The position numbers and the translations under genes were made by a program. Positions 7,145 to 12,889 of a stretch of DNA of 13,493 nt are shown here, one piece after another (the stretch's first letter is position 1; each line of letters begins with the position of its first letter). This stretch comes from Brevundimonas sp. UBA5866 (GTDB lineage: Bacteria; Pseudomonadota; Alphaproteobacteria; Caulobacterales; Caulobacteraceae): contig NZ_DJFS01000006.1 in the NCBI RefSeq assembly GCF_002432125.1, forward strand, positions 1-13,493. The letters are read 5' to 3'. Below the pieces are notes generated by a model. The model did no database searches. It was not told where the DNA came from and was given only the letters and a program-made list of their open reading frames with translations.

Positions 7145-7234
7145 GAAGATAGGTTCCGAAGGTTCGTCGATTGATGTTGCGACGTTCGGCGCTAAGGTCT
7201 GGTTAATGCCCGTTAAGGGCGAAAGAGAAGTTCT

Positions 7235-8620
7235 ATGACTGCCAAACCCCGCGACTTTTTGAAACTGCCGTCCGATCAGGCGCGCCCCGTGCGTTTGGTC
7301 GACACCCAGACCGTACTGGAAGGCAGGGAGGAGGCGTGGGCCAGGGTCAATGGCTTCAAGGGCAAGCCCGGGCAGTTGCTTCTGGTGCCGGGGGCGGATG
7401 GCGATGTCGCCGGTGCCTTGTTCGGCGTGGCGAAGGATTTTGACCCGGCGGCCATCCGCAGCCTTGCGGGGCGCCTGCCTGACGGTGACTGGAAGATCGA
7501 GAACCTTCCCGCCGACAAGGCAGAAGTGGCCGCGATCGCCTTTGGTCTCGGCAGCTATGTCTTCGACCGCTACAAATCGTCCGAGGGTCGCCAGCGCCCG
7601 CGTCTGGTCGCGCCCGAAGGGATCGATGCAGAGGCGGTGGAGCGCATTGTGTCGGCCTGCCAGCTGACACGTGAAATGGTCGATACGCCCGCACAGGATA
7701 TGGGCCCGTTGCAGCTGGAAACCTTGGCCCGCGAAATCGCCGAGGAAGGCGGAGCGACGCTGAAGGTCACCATCGGGGACCAACTTCTGGAAGACAATTA
7801 TCCGGCTGTGCATGCCGTGGGCCGCGCGGCGGCACCGCACCGCGCACCGCGGGTGATCGAGATCGGCTGGAACCTCGACAAGACCGACTGGCCGCTGGTG
7901 GCCTTGGTGGGCAAGGGTGTGGTGTTCGATACCGGCGGGCTGGACCTGAAGGGTGCGGCCGGTATGCGCAATATGAAGAAGGATATGGGCGGGGCTGCCC
8001 ATGCGCTGTCGCTGGGGCGACTGGTGATGCAGTCGGGCCTGAAGGTGCGCCTCGTTGTGCTGGTGGCCGCGGTCGAGAACGCGGTCTCTGGCGATGCCTT
8101 CCGTCCGGGCGATATCCTGAACAGCCGCAAGGGCCTGACCATCGAGATCGGCAATACCGATGCCGAAGGCCGACTGATCCTCGCCGACGTGCTGGCCCGG
8201 GCGGGCGAGCATGAGCCGGAACTGACGGTAGACTTTGCCACCCTGACGGGCGCGGCCCGCATCGCGCTGGGGCCCGAGCTGCCGCCGCTCTATACTGCCG
8301 ATGATGCTCTGGCCGAGGGCGTGGTGGCATCCAGTCAGGCGGTCAGCGATCCGCTGTGGCGTATGCCGCTGTGGTCGGGCTATCGCGCGGCGCTGGACAG
8401 CGAGATCGCCGACCTTCGCAACGACAGTGCTGCATGGGCCCAGGCCGGTTCGGTGACGGCGGCTCTCTTCCTTCAGAACTTCGCGCCACAGACAGGATCG
8501 TGGGCACATATGGATGTGTTTGCGTGGAACCCGCGCAACCGCCCCGGCTATCCCGAAGGGGGCGAGGCACAGACCCTGCGGGCGTGGTTCCACTATCTGT
8601 CGGGCCGCTTCGGCGAATGA
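7235..8620 (+). CDS. M17 family leucyl aminopeptidase
   Basis: Cytoplasmic two-metal aminopeptidase that removes N-terminal residues from peptides. The 461-residue protein has a variable N-terminal domain (to about residue 170) and the M17 catalytic domain. The active site is complete: Lys227 and Asp232 in GKGVVFDTGG, catalytic Lys239 in LDLKG, Asp250 in MKKDMGGAA, and Asp309, Glu311 and Arg313 in NTDAEGRL. ATG 7235 is preceded by GAAAGAGAAG, an acceptable Shine-Dalgarno. It is shorter than E. coli PepA (about 500 residues) and matches the alphaproteobacterial leucyl aminopeptidase-like group that is commonly found beside an NlpC/P60 gene, as it is here. No signal peptide is present. The specific peptide preference cannot be read from the sequence. 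Confidence 0.93.
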   Translation: MTAKPRDFLKLPSDQARPVRLVDTQTVLEGREEAWARVNGFKGKPGQLLLVPGADGDVAGALFGVAKDFDPAAIRSLAGRLPDGDWKIENLPADKAEVAAIAFGLGSYVFDRYKSSEGRQRPRLVAPEGIDAEAVERIVSACQLTREMVDTPAQDMGPLQLETLAREIAEEGGATLKVTIGDQLLEDNYPAVHAVGRAAAPHRAPRVIEIGWNLDKTDWPLVALVGKGVVFDTGGLDLKGAAGMRNMKKDMGGAAHALSLGRLVMQSGLKVRLVVLVAAVENAVSGDAFRPGDILNSRKGLTIEIGNTDAEGRLILADVLARAGEHEPELTVDFATLTGAARIALGPELPPLYTADDALAEGVVASSQAVSDPLWRMPLWSGYRAALDSEIADLRNDSAAWAQAGSVTAALFLQNFAPQTGSWAHMDVFAWNPRNRPGYPEGGEAQTLRAWFHYLSGRFGE

Positions 8621-8626
8621 TGACGG

Positions 8627-8655
8627 ACGCGGCGGGTCCGAATGGCCCGCCGCGT
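8627..8655. other. Perfect 10-bp hairpin spanning the start of the NlpC/P60-like gene
   Basis: ACGCGGCGGG (8627-8636) is perfectly complementary to CCCGCCGCGT (8646-8655), with a 9-nt loop that contains the annotated ATG (8642-8644). It starts 6 nt after the aminopeptidase stop. No T-run follows, so it is a weak candidate for an intrinsic terminator. It could limit ribosome access to this ATG, or mark that the real start lies farther downstream. Confidence 0.5.
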
Positions 8656-9514
8656 TAACATCCCCTTCGCAAAAGCGGGTGTAGGGTTGCGGTTCGTTAT
8701 TCCTCTAGCGTCCGTCGCGAGTGCGCGTTTGACCCTGATCCCAGAACTGATCCCTCCCGGCGAACGGCTGATGGGTGCAGACCTTGCTGAACAGGCACTC
8801 GAAGGTCTTGCGCGGGCCCCTCGCTATGCGTCGCTGGAGATGTCCCACGCAGTCGATCCGGTGGCGGATATACTGGCCGAGGATGGCCGTCTGGCGTCCC
8901 AGATCCTGCATGGCGAAATCTTCGAGGTTCTGTTCCGCCGTGGTGGCCGTGCCTATGGCCGCAGCCGTAGAGACGGCACTGTGGGATGGGTTTCCGAAAC
9001 GGCTCTGAAATTCAGCAAGCCTGATCCGTCCTATCGTGTGCGCTCGCACGGCGGCGCTTATCCGTTCAACGCCCTGGTGACCGGCACCGAGGCAGGGCTG
9101 GATACGGCAGAACTGGTTTCAATCGTCGCATTCGAAACGGATGCCGTGGCTGTGGCGCGTGGCCTCATCGATGCGCCGGTAAAGGCCGGTACCCGCGCGT
9201 CCAGCGTGGACGGTATCGGTCTGGTCCAGCAGGTCTTGTTCGCCTGCGGGCGTGCCGCGCCCCGTCGCGCGGTCGATCTGGCCGCTGTCGGGCGCGCCGT
9301 TGATCCTGCGGCGCTGGAAGCCGGTGACATCATCGTTTGGATTTCCGGTGAGGATGCCGCCGTTGGCCATGCCGCCCTTGTGGTGGATGCCGGTCGGGTC
9401 ATCCATGCCTGCGCCAATGCGGCCAAGGTGGTCGAAGCGGATCTGTCTGATGTGATGTCACAGGCCCGTCAGGCCGGACTGATGTCACCGCATTATCGCC
9501 GACCGACCTTCTAG
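8642..9514 (+). CDS. NlpC/P60 (C40)-like protein with degenerate active site
   Basis: About 290 residues. The middle (residues 70-122: DPVADILAEDGRLASQ through LHGEIFEVLF to DGTVGWVSETAL) matches the SH3-like domain of alphaproteobacterial NlpC/P60 cell-wall peptidases, and the C-terminal half has the NlpC/P60 layout. The catalytic Cys of the usual DCSGLVQ is Gly191 (VDGIGLVQ), and the usual PYLWGGRSS approach segment reads APVKAGTRASS. The general-base region is kept (His243 in VGHAALVVD, then IHACANA at 254-260). Enzymatic peptidoglycan cleavage is therefore unlikely; a binding or scaffolding role is inferred. The start is uncertain: ATG 8642 sits in a hairpin loop with no Shine-Dalgarno, and TTG 8729 or ATG 8771 would also fit the family N-terminus. 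It is 21 nt downstream of the aminopeptidase, probably cotranscribed. Confidence 0.78.
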   Translation: MARRVNIPFAKAGVGLRFVIPLASVASARLTLIPELIPPGERLMGADLAEQALEGLARAPRYASLEMSHAVDPVADILAEDGRLASQILHGEIFEVLFRRGGRAYGRSRRDGTVGWVSETALKFSKPDPSYRVRSHGGAYPFNALVTGTEAGLDTAELVSIVAFETDAVAVARGLIDAPVKAGTRASSVDGIGLVQQVLFACGRAAPRRAVDLAAVGRAVDPAALEAGDIIVWISGEDAAVGHAALVVDAGRVIHACANAAKVVEADLSDVMSQARQAGLMSPHYRRPTF

Positions 9515-9545
9515 TCAGGCTTTTCCCGACATTGCGGACATGAAA

Positions 9546-9575
9546 AAGGGCGGCTCCTGATCGGGAGCCGCCCTT
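9546..9575. terminator. Bidirectional intrinsic terminator between the NlpC/P60-like gene and cytochrome c gene
   Basis: A 12-bp perfect stem AAGGGCGGCTCC (9546-9557) / GGAGCCGCCCTT (9564-9575) with a 6-nt loop. AAAAA at 9543-9547 gives a five-U run for minus-strand transcription from the cytochrome gene, whose stop is 24 nt away. On the plus strand only TTGTTCT follows, so it is weaker there. Confidence 0.87.
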
Positions 9576-9599
9576 GTTCTATTGTGCAGGGAGCCGGTC

Positions 9600-10295
9600 T
9601 CAGGCTGCGGGTGCAGCCGGAGCGGTCTGGGTGGCGGCTGCATCGGCAGCAGCGGCGTCACCCGTAGCTTCGGTGGCAGCAGCCCCTTCAGCCGTCTCGG
9701 CAGCGGCTTCGCCTTCGGCCGGAGCCTCGGCACCCGGCTGGCGGGCTGGGTCCGGAGCCGGAATGGCGAAACCGGTCGAGCCCTGCGAGCGCAGATAGGC
9801 GATCAGATTGATACGGGTGGCTTCGTCACGGATACCGGCGAAGGACATCTTGGTGCCCGGTACATAGCGGCCCGGAGCGGTCAGGAACTTGTCCATCTCG
9901 TCGTAGCCCCAGGTCGGAGCCTCGGCCTTGTGCTTGGCCATAGCGTCCGAATAGGCAAAGCCCGAGGCGTGCATCACCGGACCGCCCACGACGCCATAGA
10001 GATTCGGACCAATGCCCGCAGCGCCACCGGCGTTGACGGTATGGCAGGCCTGGCAGCGCGCAAAGGCGGCTTCACCGGCGGCCAGATCGGCGGCCGGGAG
10101 AACCGTACCCCAATCGATGGGCAGGGCCGGAGCCTCGCCGCCTGCGGATTCTTCCGGAGCGTCCACGAAATAGCCCATCTTTTCCGGAGCCTTGGTGTGA
10201 TACACCGCGCCCGAAACCTGTTGGACCACCAGGATCGCAAAGGCGGTGCCCAGGCACGCGCCCATAATCTTGTTGAACTTCAGATCGCCGCTCAT
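9600..10295 (-). CDS. Membrane-anchored cytochrome c with Ala/Glu/Pro-rich tail
   Basis: A class I c-type cytochrome of about 231 residues that carries electrons in the periplasm, probably between the bc1 complex and a terminal oxidase (CycM/cytochrome c-552 type). Residues 10-32 form an uncleaved N-terminal membrane anchor. The haem is bound at Cys81-Cys84-His85 (RCQACHT), and the distal ligand is Met150 in GTKMSFAG. GIGPNLYGVVG and INLIAYLRSQ are typical class I elements. After the haem domain, residues 182-231 are a low-complexity, acidic Ala/Glu/Pro/Thr-rich tail that is unusual for this family. ATG 10295 has no strong Shine-Dalgarno. It is divergent from kdsB across 150 bp and terminated by the hairpin at 9546-9575. 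Confidence 0.92.
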   Translation of the reverse strand: MSGDLKFNKIMGACLGTAFAILVVQQVSGAVYHTKAPEKMGYFVDAPEESAGGEAPALPIDWGTVLPAADLAAGEAAFARCQACHTVNAGGAAGIGPNLYGVVGGPVMHASGFAYSDAMAKHKAEAPTWGYDEMDKFLTAPGRYVPGTKMSFAGIRDEATRINLIAYLRSQGSTGFAIPAPDPARQPGAEAPAEGEAAAETAEGAAATEATGDAAAADAAATQTAPAAPAA

Positions 10296-10403
10296 GCGCG
10301 TCGTCGCATCCCGTATCTAGATGAGCCCCCCGCCCGCATTGCGGCGTTCAGGCGTATTCCTTACGTTGGCGTCTCTTACACGCTAGCGCGACCTTATCAA
10401 CCT

Positions 10404-10423
10404 GTCCGACGACATTGTCGGGC
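10404..10423. other. Short hairpin in the kdsB leader
   Basis: GTCCGAC (10404-10410) pairs with GTCGGGC (10417-10423) through seven pairs, one of them G-U, with a 6-nt loop. It ends 22 nt before the kdsB ATG. It lies in the 150-bp divergent region between the cytochrome c and kdsB genes (10296-10445), where I see no convincing promoter or known riboswitch. Any regulatory role is inferred, and chance is quite possible at this GC content. Confidence 0.3.
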
Positions 10424-10445
10424 GAAACTGGACTTCTTTCTGGCC

Positions 10446-11183
10446 ATGACACCTCTGATTTTGATCCCCGCACGTTTGGCAGCGACCCGTTTGCCGAACA
10501 AACCGCTGGCGGACATTGGGGGCAAGCCGATGATCGTCAGGGCCTGGGAAGCGGCCATGAAATCGGGCTTTCGCGTGGCCGTGGCGGCGGGTGATCCGGA
10601 AATTGTCGAGGCGATAAGGGCTGTTGGCGGCGAAGCTGTGCTGACCGACCCGTCTCTCCCCAGCGGATCGGATCGTATCCGCGTGGCGGCTGATTTGCTC
10701 GACCCTGAAGGTCGCCACGATGTTGTGATCAATGTGCAGGGCGACATGCCGTTTGCCTCGCCCGACCTGTCAAAAATCTGTGCAGAGCTTTTGACCCGTC
10801 AGCCCGAGGCCGACATTGTCACGCTTGTGGCCGCCGAAACCGGACCGGACGAGCGCAGCAATCCGGATGTGGTGAAGGCTGTGGTGGCCGTGGATGCCGA
10901 TGGCAAATCGGGTCGCGCCCTCTATTTCACCCGCTCGGTTCTGTATGGCGATGCGCCGATCTGGCACCACATCGGGATCTATGGCTATCGCCGCGACGCG
11001 CTCAAGCGTTTCTGCGCCGCCCCGCCGTCGCCGCTGGAACAGCGTGAGAAGCTGGAACAGCTGCGGGCGCTGGAAATGGGCATGACGATCTGGACGGGCA
11101 TCATCGAAGAGGCACCCGTCTCGGTCGATAACGCCGAGGATCTGGAGGCCGCGCGCGCCGTGGCCCTCAGCATTCGGGCCTAG
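10446..11183 (+). CDS. kdsB: 3-deoxy-manno-octulosonate cytidylyltransferase
   Basis: KdsB makes CMP-Kdo from CTP and Kdo, activating the sugar for lipopolysaccharide inner-core assembly in the cytoplasm. The 245-residue protein shows the nucleotidyltransferase signature IPARLAATRLPNKPL (residues 7-21), SGSDRI (73-78), the metal-binding NVQGDMP (Asp100), the HHIGIYGYRRDAL segment, and SPLEQREKLEQLRALEMG and VDNAEDLEAAR at the C-terminus. The frame is open back to 9582 only because it runs antisense through the cytochrome gene; the start is ATG 10446, where the family begins (MTPLILIPAR). Shine-Dalgarno is weak. The stop is 3 nt from the convergent nudC stop, so the two transcripts must overlap. 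Confidence 0.95.
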   Translation: MTPLILIPARLAATRLPNKPLADIGGKPMIVRAWEAAMKSGFRVAVAAGDPEIVEAIRAVGGEAVLTDPSLPSGSDRIRVAADLLDPEGRHDVVINVQGDMPFASPDLSKICAELLTRQPEADIVTLVAAETGPDERSNPDVVKAVVAVDADGKSGRALYFTRSVLYGDAPIWHHIGIYGYRRDALKRFCAAPPSPLEQREKLEQLRALEMGMTIWTGIIEEAPVSVDNAEDLEAARAVALSIRA

Positions 11184-11186
11184 GGC

Positions 11187-12110
11187 TCAATCCTCGCCGT
11201 AGGCCCAGCTGCTGATCAGCTGGTGGGCAATGGCAAAGGGCGGCGGCGCGATCAGATCGGGATGGCTGCCATCCACGAGGGCGCGGGCTTCGGCCCGCGT
11301 CAGCCATATGACAGCCTCCAGTTCCGAGTGATCGGGTACCGCCTCATTGCTGTCGACCTCGGCGATCAGGCCGACCATGAGTTGGGAAGGGAAAGGCCAC
11401 GGTTGGCTGGAGTGATATTTCACGCTGGTGACCGTCAGGCCCGCTTCTTCCTTGACCTCGCGGGCGCAGGCTTCCTCGATGGACTCTGCGGGTTCGAGGA
11501 AACCGGCCAGGGCCGACATGCGGCCTTTTGGCCATTGGGGCTGTCGGCCCAGCAAGGCCACAGGCTCGTCACCGCCCTTATAGACCGGCAGCATGATCAC
11601 AACGGGATCGACGCGCGGGAAGTGTTCCGTTCCACAGGCCCGGCACACACGGCGCCAGCCTCCGGAGGCCTGTTCCGTGGCCTTGCCGCAGGCCGAGCAA
11701 AAGCCGTGACGCCGCCGCCAGTCGAACAATACCTTGGCTTCTCCGGCCATCGCGGCTTCCTGTGCGGACAGGATGGCCGCGGCCTCGCGTAGCTCCACAA
11801 ACCGGCCCATATGCTCGCACGGGCCGCTGGTCGGGTCGATCGAGCCTTCGAACTCGATGGCAAAGGCTGGAATGTCTTTCCATAGACCGAGAAACAGGTC
11901 GCGGTCCTTCACCAGATCCAGCGCATGTTCGAACGACAGCCAGACCAGGCGTTCGCCGTCCTCGAACGGCTCAACGAGTACGCGCCCTTCCCACAGGACC
12001 AGACAGGTGGCACGGGGGTGGCGGCGCTGGCTGGCGATCCACTCGGCGTCGTTGCGAAGGTCGCCCGAACGGTCGAGCGGATTTCCGGAGAAGGTGTTTT
12101 GCAGAACCAT
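11187..12110 (-). CDS. nudC: NAD(+) diphosphatase / NAD-decapping Nudix hydrolase
   Basis: Hydrolyses NAD(H) to NMN and AMP; the E. coli homologue also removes NAD caps from RNA. The 307-residue protein has the NudC architecture: an N-terminal domain, a four-Cys zinc ribbon (Cys138, Cys141, Cys156, Cys159), then a perfect Nudix box (Gly203 to Leu225, with the REVKEEAGL core), followed by the NudC-specific SQPWPFPSQLM motif (235-245), which separates NADH pyrophosphatases from other Nudix enzymes. The ATG at 12110 has no clear Shine-Dalgarno. It is convergent with kdsB, and its 5' end lies upstream of and divergent from ffs. No intrinsic terminator is seen in the 3-nt gap. Confidence 0.94.
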   Translation of the reverse strand: MVLQNTFSGNPLDRSGDLRNDAEWIASQRRHPRATCLVLWEGRVLVEPFEDGERLVWLSFEHALDLVKDRDLFLGLWKDIPAFAIEFEGSIDPTSGPCEHMGRFVELREAAAILSAQEAAMAGEAKVLFDWRRRHGFCSACGKATEQASGGWRRVCRACGTEHFPRVDPVVIMLPVYKGGDEPVALLGRQPQWPKGRMSALAGFLEPAESIEEACAREVKEEAGLTVTSVKYHSSQPWPFPSQLMVGLIAEVDSNEAVPDHSELEAVIWLTRAEARALVDGSHPDLIAPPPFAIAHQLISSWAYGED

Positions 12111-12160
12111 GTGCAGCTACATAGGGTGACATTGCGCCAACAGGAATGGCTGATCGGCTC

Positions 12161-12189
12161 TTGATTTCGTGTGCGTCACAGGTCATATC
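12161..12189 (+). promoter_or_regulatory. Possible ffs promoter
   Basis: TTGATT at 12161-12166 and CATATC at 12184-12189 are 17 nt apart. They would place transcription start near 12196, where the predicted SRP RNA helix begins. The -10 match is poor against TATAAT but acceptable for an alphaproteobacterium. The position relative to the RNA is the main support. Confidence 0.35.
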
Positions 12190-12191
12190 CC

Positions 12192-12288
12192 GCGACGGAG
12201 ATCGTGCGGGCGAAGGCTTCGCCAACCTGGTCAGGGCCGGAAGGCAGCAGCCACAACGAATTCACCTTCGGGTCGTGCGGTCTCCACC
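12192..12288 (+). ncRNA. ffs: Small signal recognition particle RNA (4.5S)
   Basis: The RNA scaffold of the signal recognition particle, which binds Ffh and targets nascent membrane proteins to FtsY. The hallmark domain IV is present: GGTCAGG, then GCC-GGAA-GGC with a GNRA tetraloop, then AGCAGCC (12229-12252). Below it TTCG/CGAA and CGAAGG/CCTTCG stems form, and the terminal stem pairs GGAGA (12197-12201) with TCTCC (12281-12285). This gives a single long hairpin of about 97 nt, the bacterial small type. Ends are approximate. A possible promoter is upstream and a U-tract terminator is at 12315-12339. This RNA fills most of the 314-bp gap between nudC and the DUF3597 gene. Confidence 0.93.
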
Positions 12289-12314
12289 CTTCTACAAATG
12301 ACTGATTTTGCCAG

Positions 12315-12339
12315 CGTCCGTGCCAACGGGCGTTTTTTT
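12315..12339 (+). terminator. Intrinsic terminator of ffs
   Basis: CGTCCGT (12315-12321) pairs with ACGGGCG (12326-12332), seven pairs including one G-U, closing a GCCA loop and followed directly by seven T residues (12333-12339). It lies about 27 nt past the mature SRP RNA end, so the primary transcript probably carries a short 3' trailer that is trimmed. Confidence 0.8.
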
Positions 12340-12424
12340 GTGCCCGATAATACGCTCTTTGACGGAACCGTCGGGCGCGCGGTTCGCTTCGAGAGTCCAT
12401 TCAGACACTGAAAAGGACCGCGAT

Positions 12425-12823
12425 ATGAGCGTTCTTGGTAAGATCTTCGGCAACATCTTCAAAAAGAAGGATCAAGCTGCGGGCGCGGCCCCGGCTTCGG
12501 GCACTGCGGCTCCGGCACCGGCTCCGGCACCGACCGCTCCGGCGGTTGCCCCGCAACCGGCCTCGATCCAGGACGTGGACGTCGCGGGCCTCCTCGACTT
12601 CATGAACGAGCAGCGCAGCCAGAAGCTGAACTGGCGTACCTCCATCGTTGACCTGATGAAGCTGGTCGGCATGGAAAGCTCGCTGGCCGAGCGCAAGGAA
12701 CTGGCCGACGAGCTGGGCTATACCGGCGACAAGTCCGATACCGCGACCATGAACATCTGGCTGCACAAACAGGTCATCCAGAAGATCCGCGACAACGGCG
12801 GCCAGCTGCCGAGCGATCTGTAA
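12425..12823 (+). CDS. DUF3597 domain protein
   Basis: A 132-residue protein of the uncharacterised DUF3597 family. It has a basic, hydrophobic N-terminus (MSVLGKIFGNIFKKKDQ), an Ala/Pro-rich linker at about residues 19-45, and the conserved C-terminal domain (VDVAGLLDFM, LNWRTSIVDLMKLVGME, AERKELADELGYTGD, MNIWLHKQVIQKI). ATG 12425 is preceded by AAAAGGA at good spacing. The frame extends back to a TTG at 12308, but that would begin upstream of the ffs terminator and translate through it, so I reject the longer form. No function is known for the family. It sits between ffs and dnaX, apparently as its own unit, since the ffs terminator precedes it. Confidence 0.88.
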   Translation: MSVLGKIFGNIFKKKDQAAGAAPASGTAAPAPAPAPTAPAVAPQPASIQDVDVAGLLDFMNEQRSQKLNWRTSIVDLMKLVGMESSLAERKELADELGYTGDKSDTATMNIWLHKQVIQKIRDNGGQLPSDL

Positions 12824-12841
12824 GATTCCTCATCCGGTCAT

Positions 12842-12876
12842 GCGCGAAGGGGGTGCGAAAACCGCCGCCTTCGCGC
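12842..12876 (+). other. Hairpin between the DUF3597 gene and dnaX
   Basis: GCGCGAAGG (12842-12850) is a perfect 9-bp complement of CCTTCGCGC (12868-12876), with a 17-nt loop in which GGT/ACC can pair further. It begins 18 nt after the DUF3597 stop and ends 13 nt before the dnaX ATG. No T-run follows. It could be a factor-assisted terminator or part of the dnaX leader that affects translation; the structure is seen, the role inferred. Confidence 0.45.
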
Positions 12877-12889
12877 TATGACTTGAGGC

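Noticed and set aside
7203..7216. Possible CtrA cell-cycle regulator site (TTAA ... TTAA) upstream of the aminopeptidase
   Set aside because: The two TTAA half-sites are 6 nt apart, not the 7 expected for CtrA, and the flanking consensus is incomplete.
7145..8593. Upstream extension of the TPR gene frame, giving a 758-residue minus-strand ORF
   Set aside because: It is antisense to the complete M17 aminopeptidase gene with all catalytic motifs; the TPR protein has a clear signal peptide starting at 7144. The extension is a GC-rich shadow frame.
10366..10389. Possible kdsB promoter (TTGGCGT and GCTAGCGC)
   Set aside because: It only partly matches a Caulobacter-type promoter and the spacing is too short; not strong enough to annotate.
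9582..10445. Upstream extension of the kdsB frame
   Set aside because: It runs antisense through the cytochrome c gene, and kdsB homology begins exactly at ATG 10446.
12359..12372. TTGACG and the GACGG/CCGTC dyad upstream of the DUF3597 gene
   Set aside because: It looks like a -35 element, but no credible -10 lies at a suitable distance; the dyad has only five pairs with a two-base loop.
12308..12424. Longer DUF3597 protein from TTG 12308
   Set aside because: It would start upstream of the ffs terminator and translate through it; ATG 12425 has a good Shine-Dalgarno and matches the family N-terminus.
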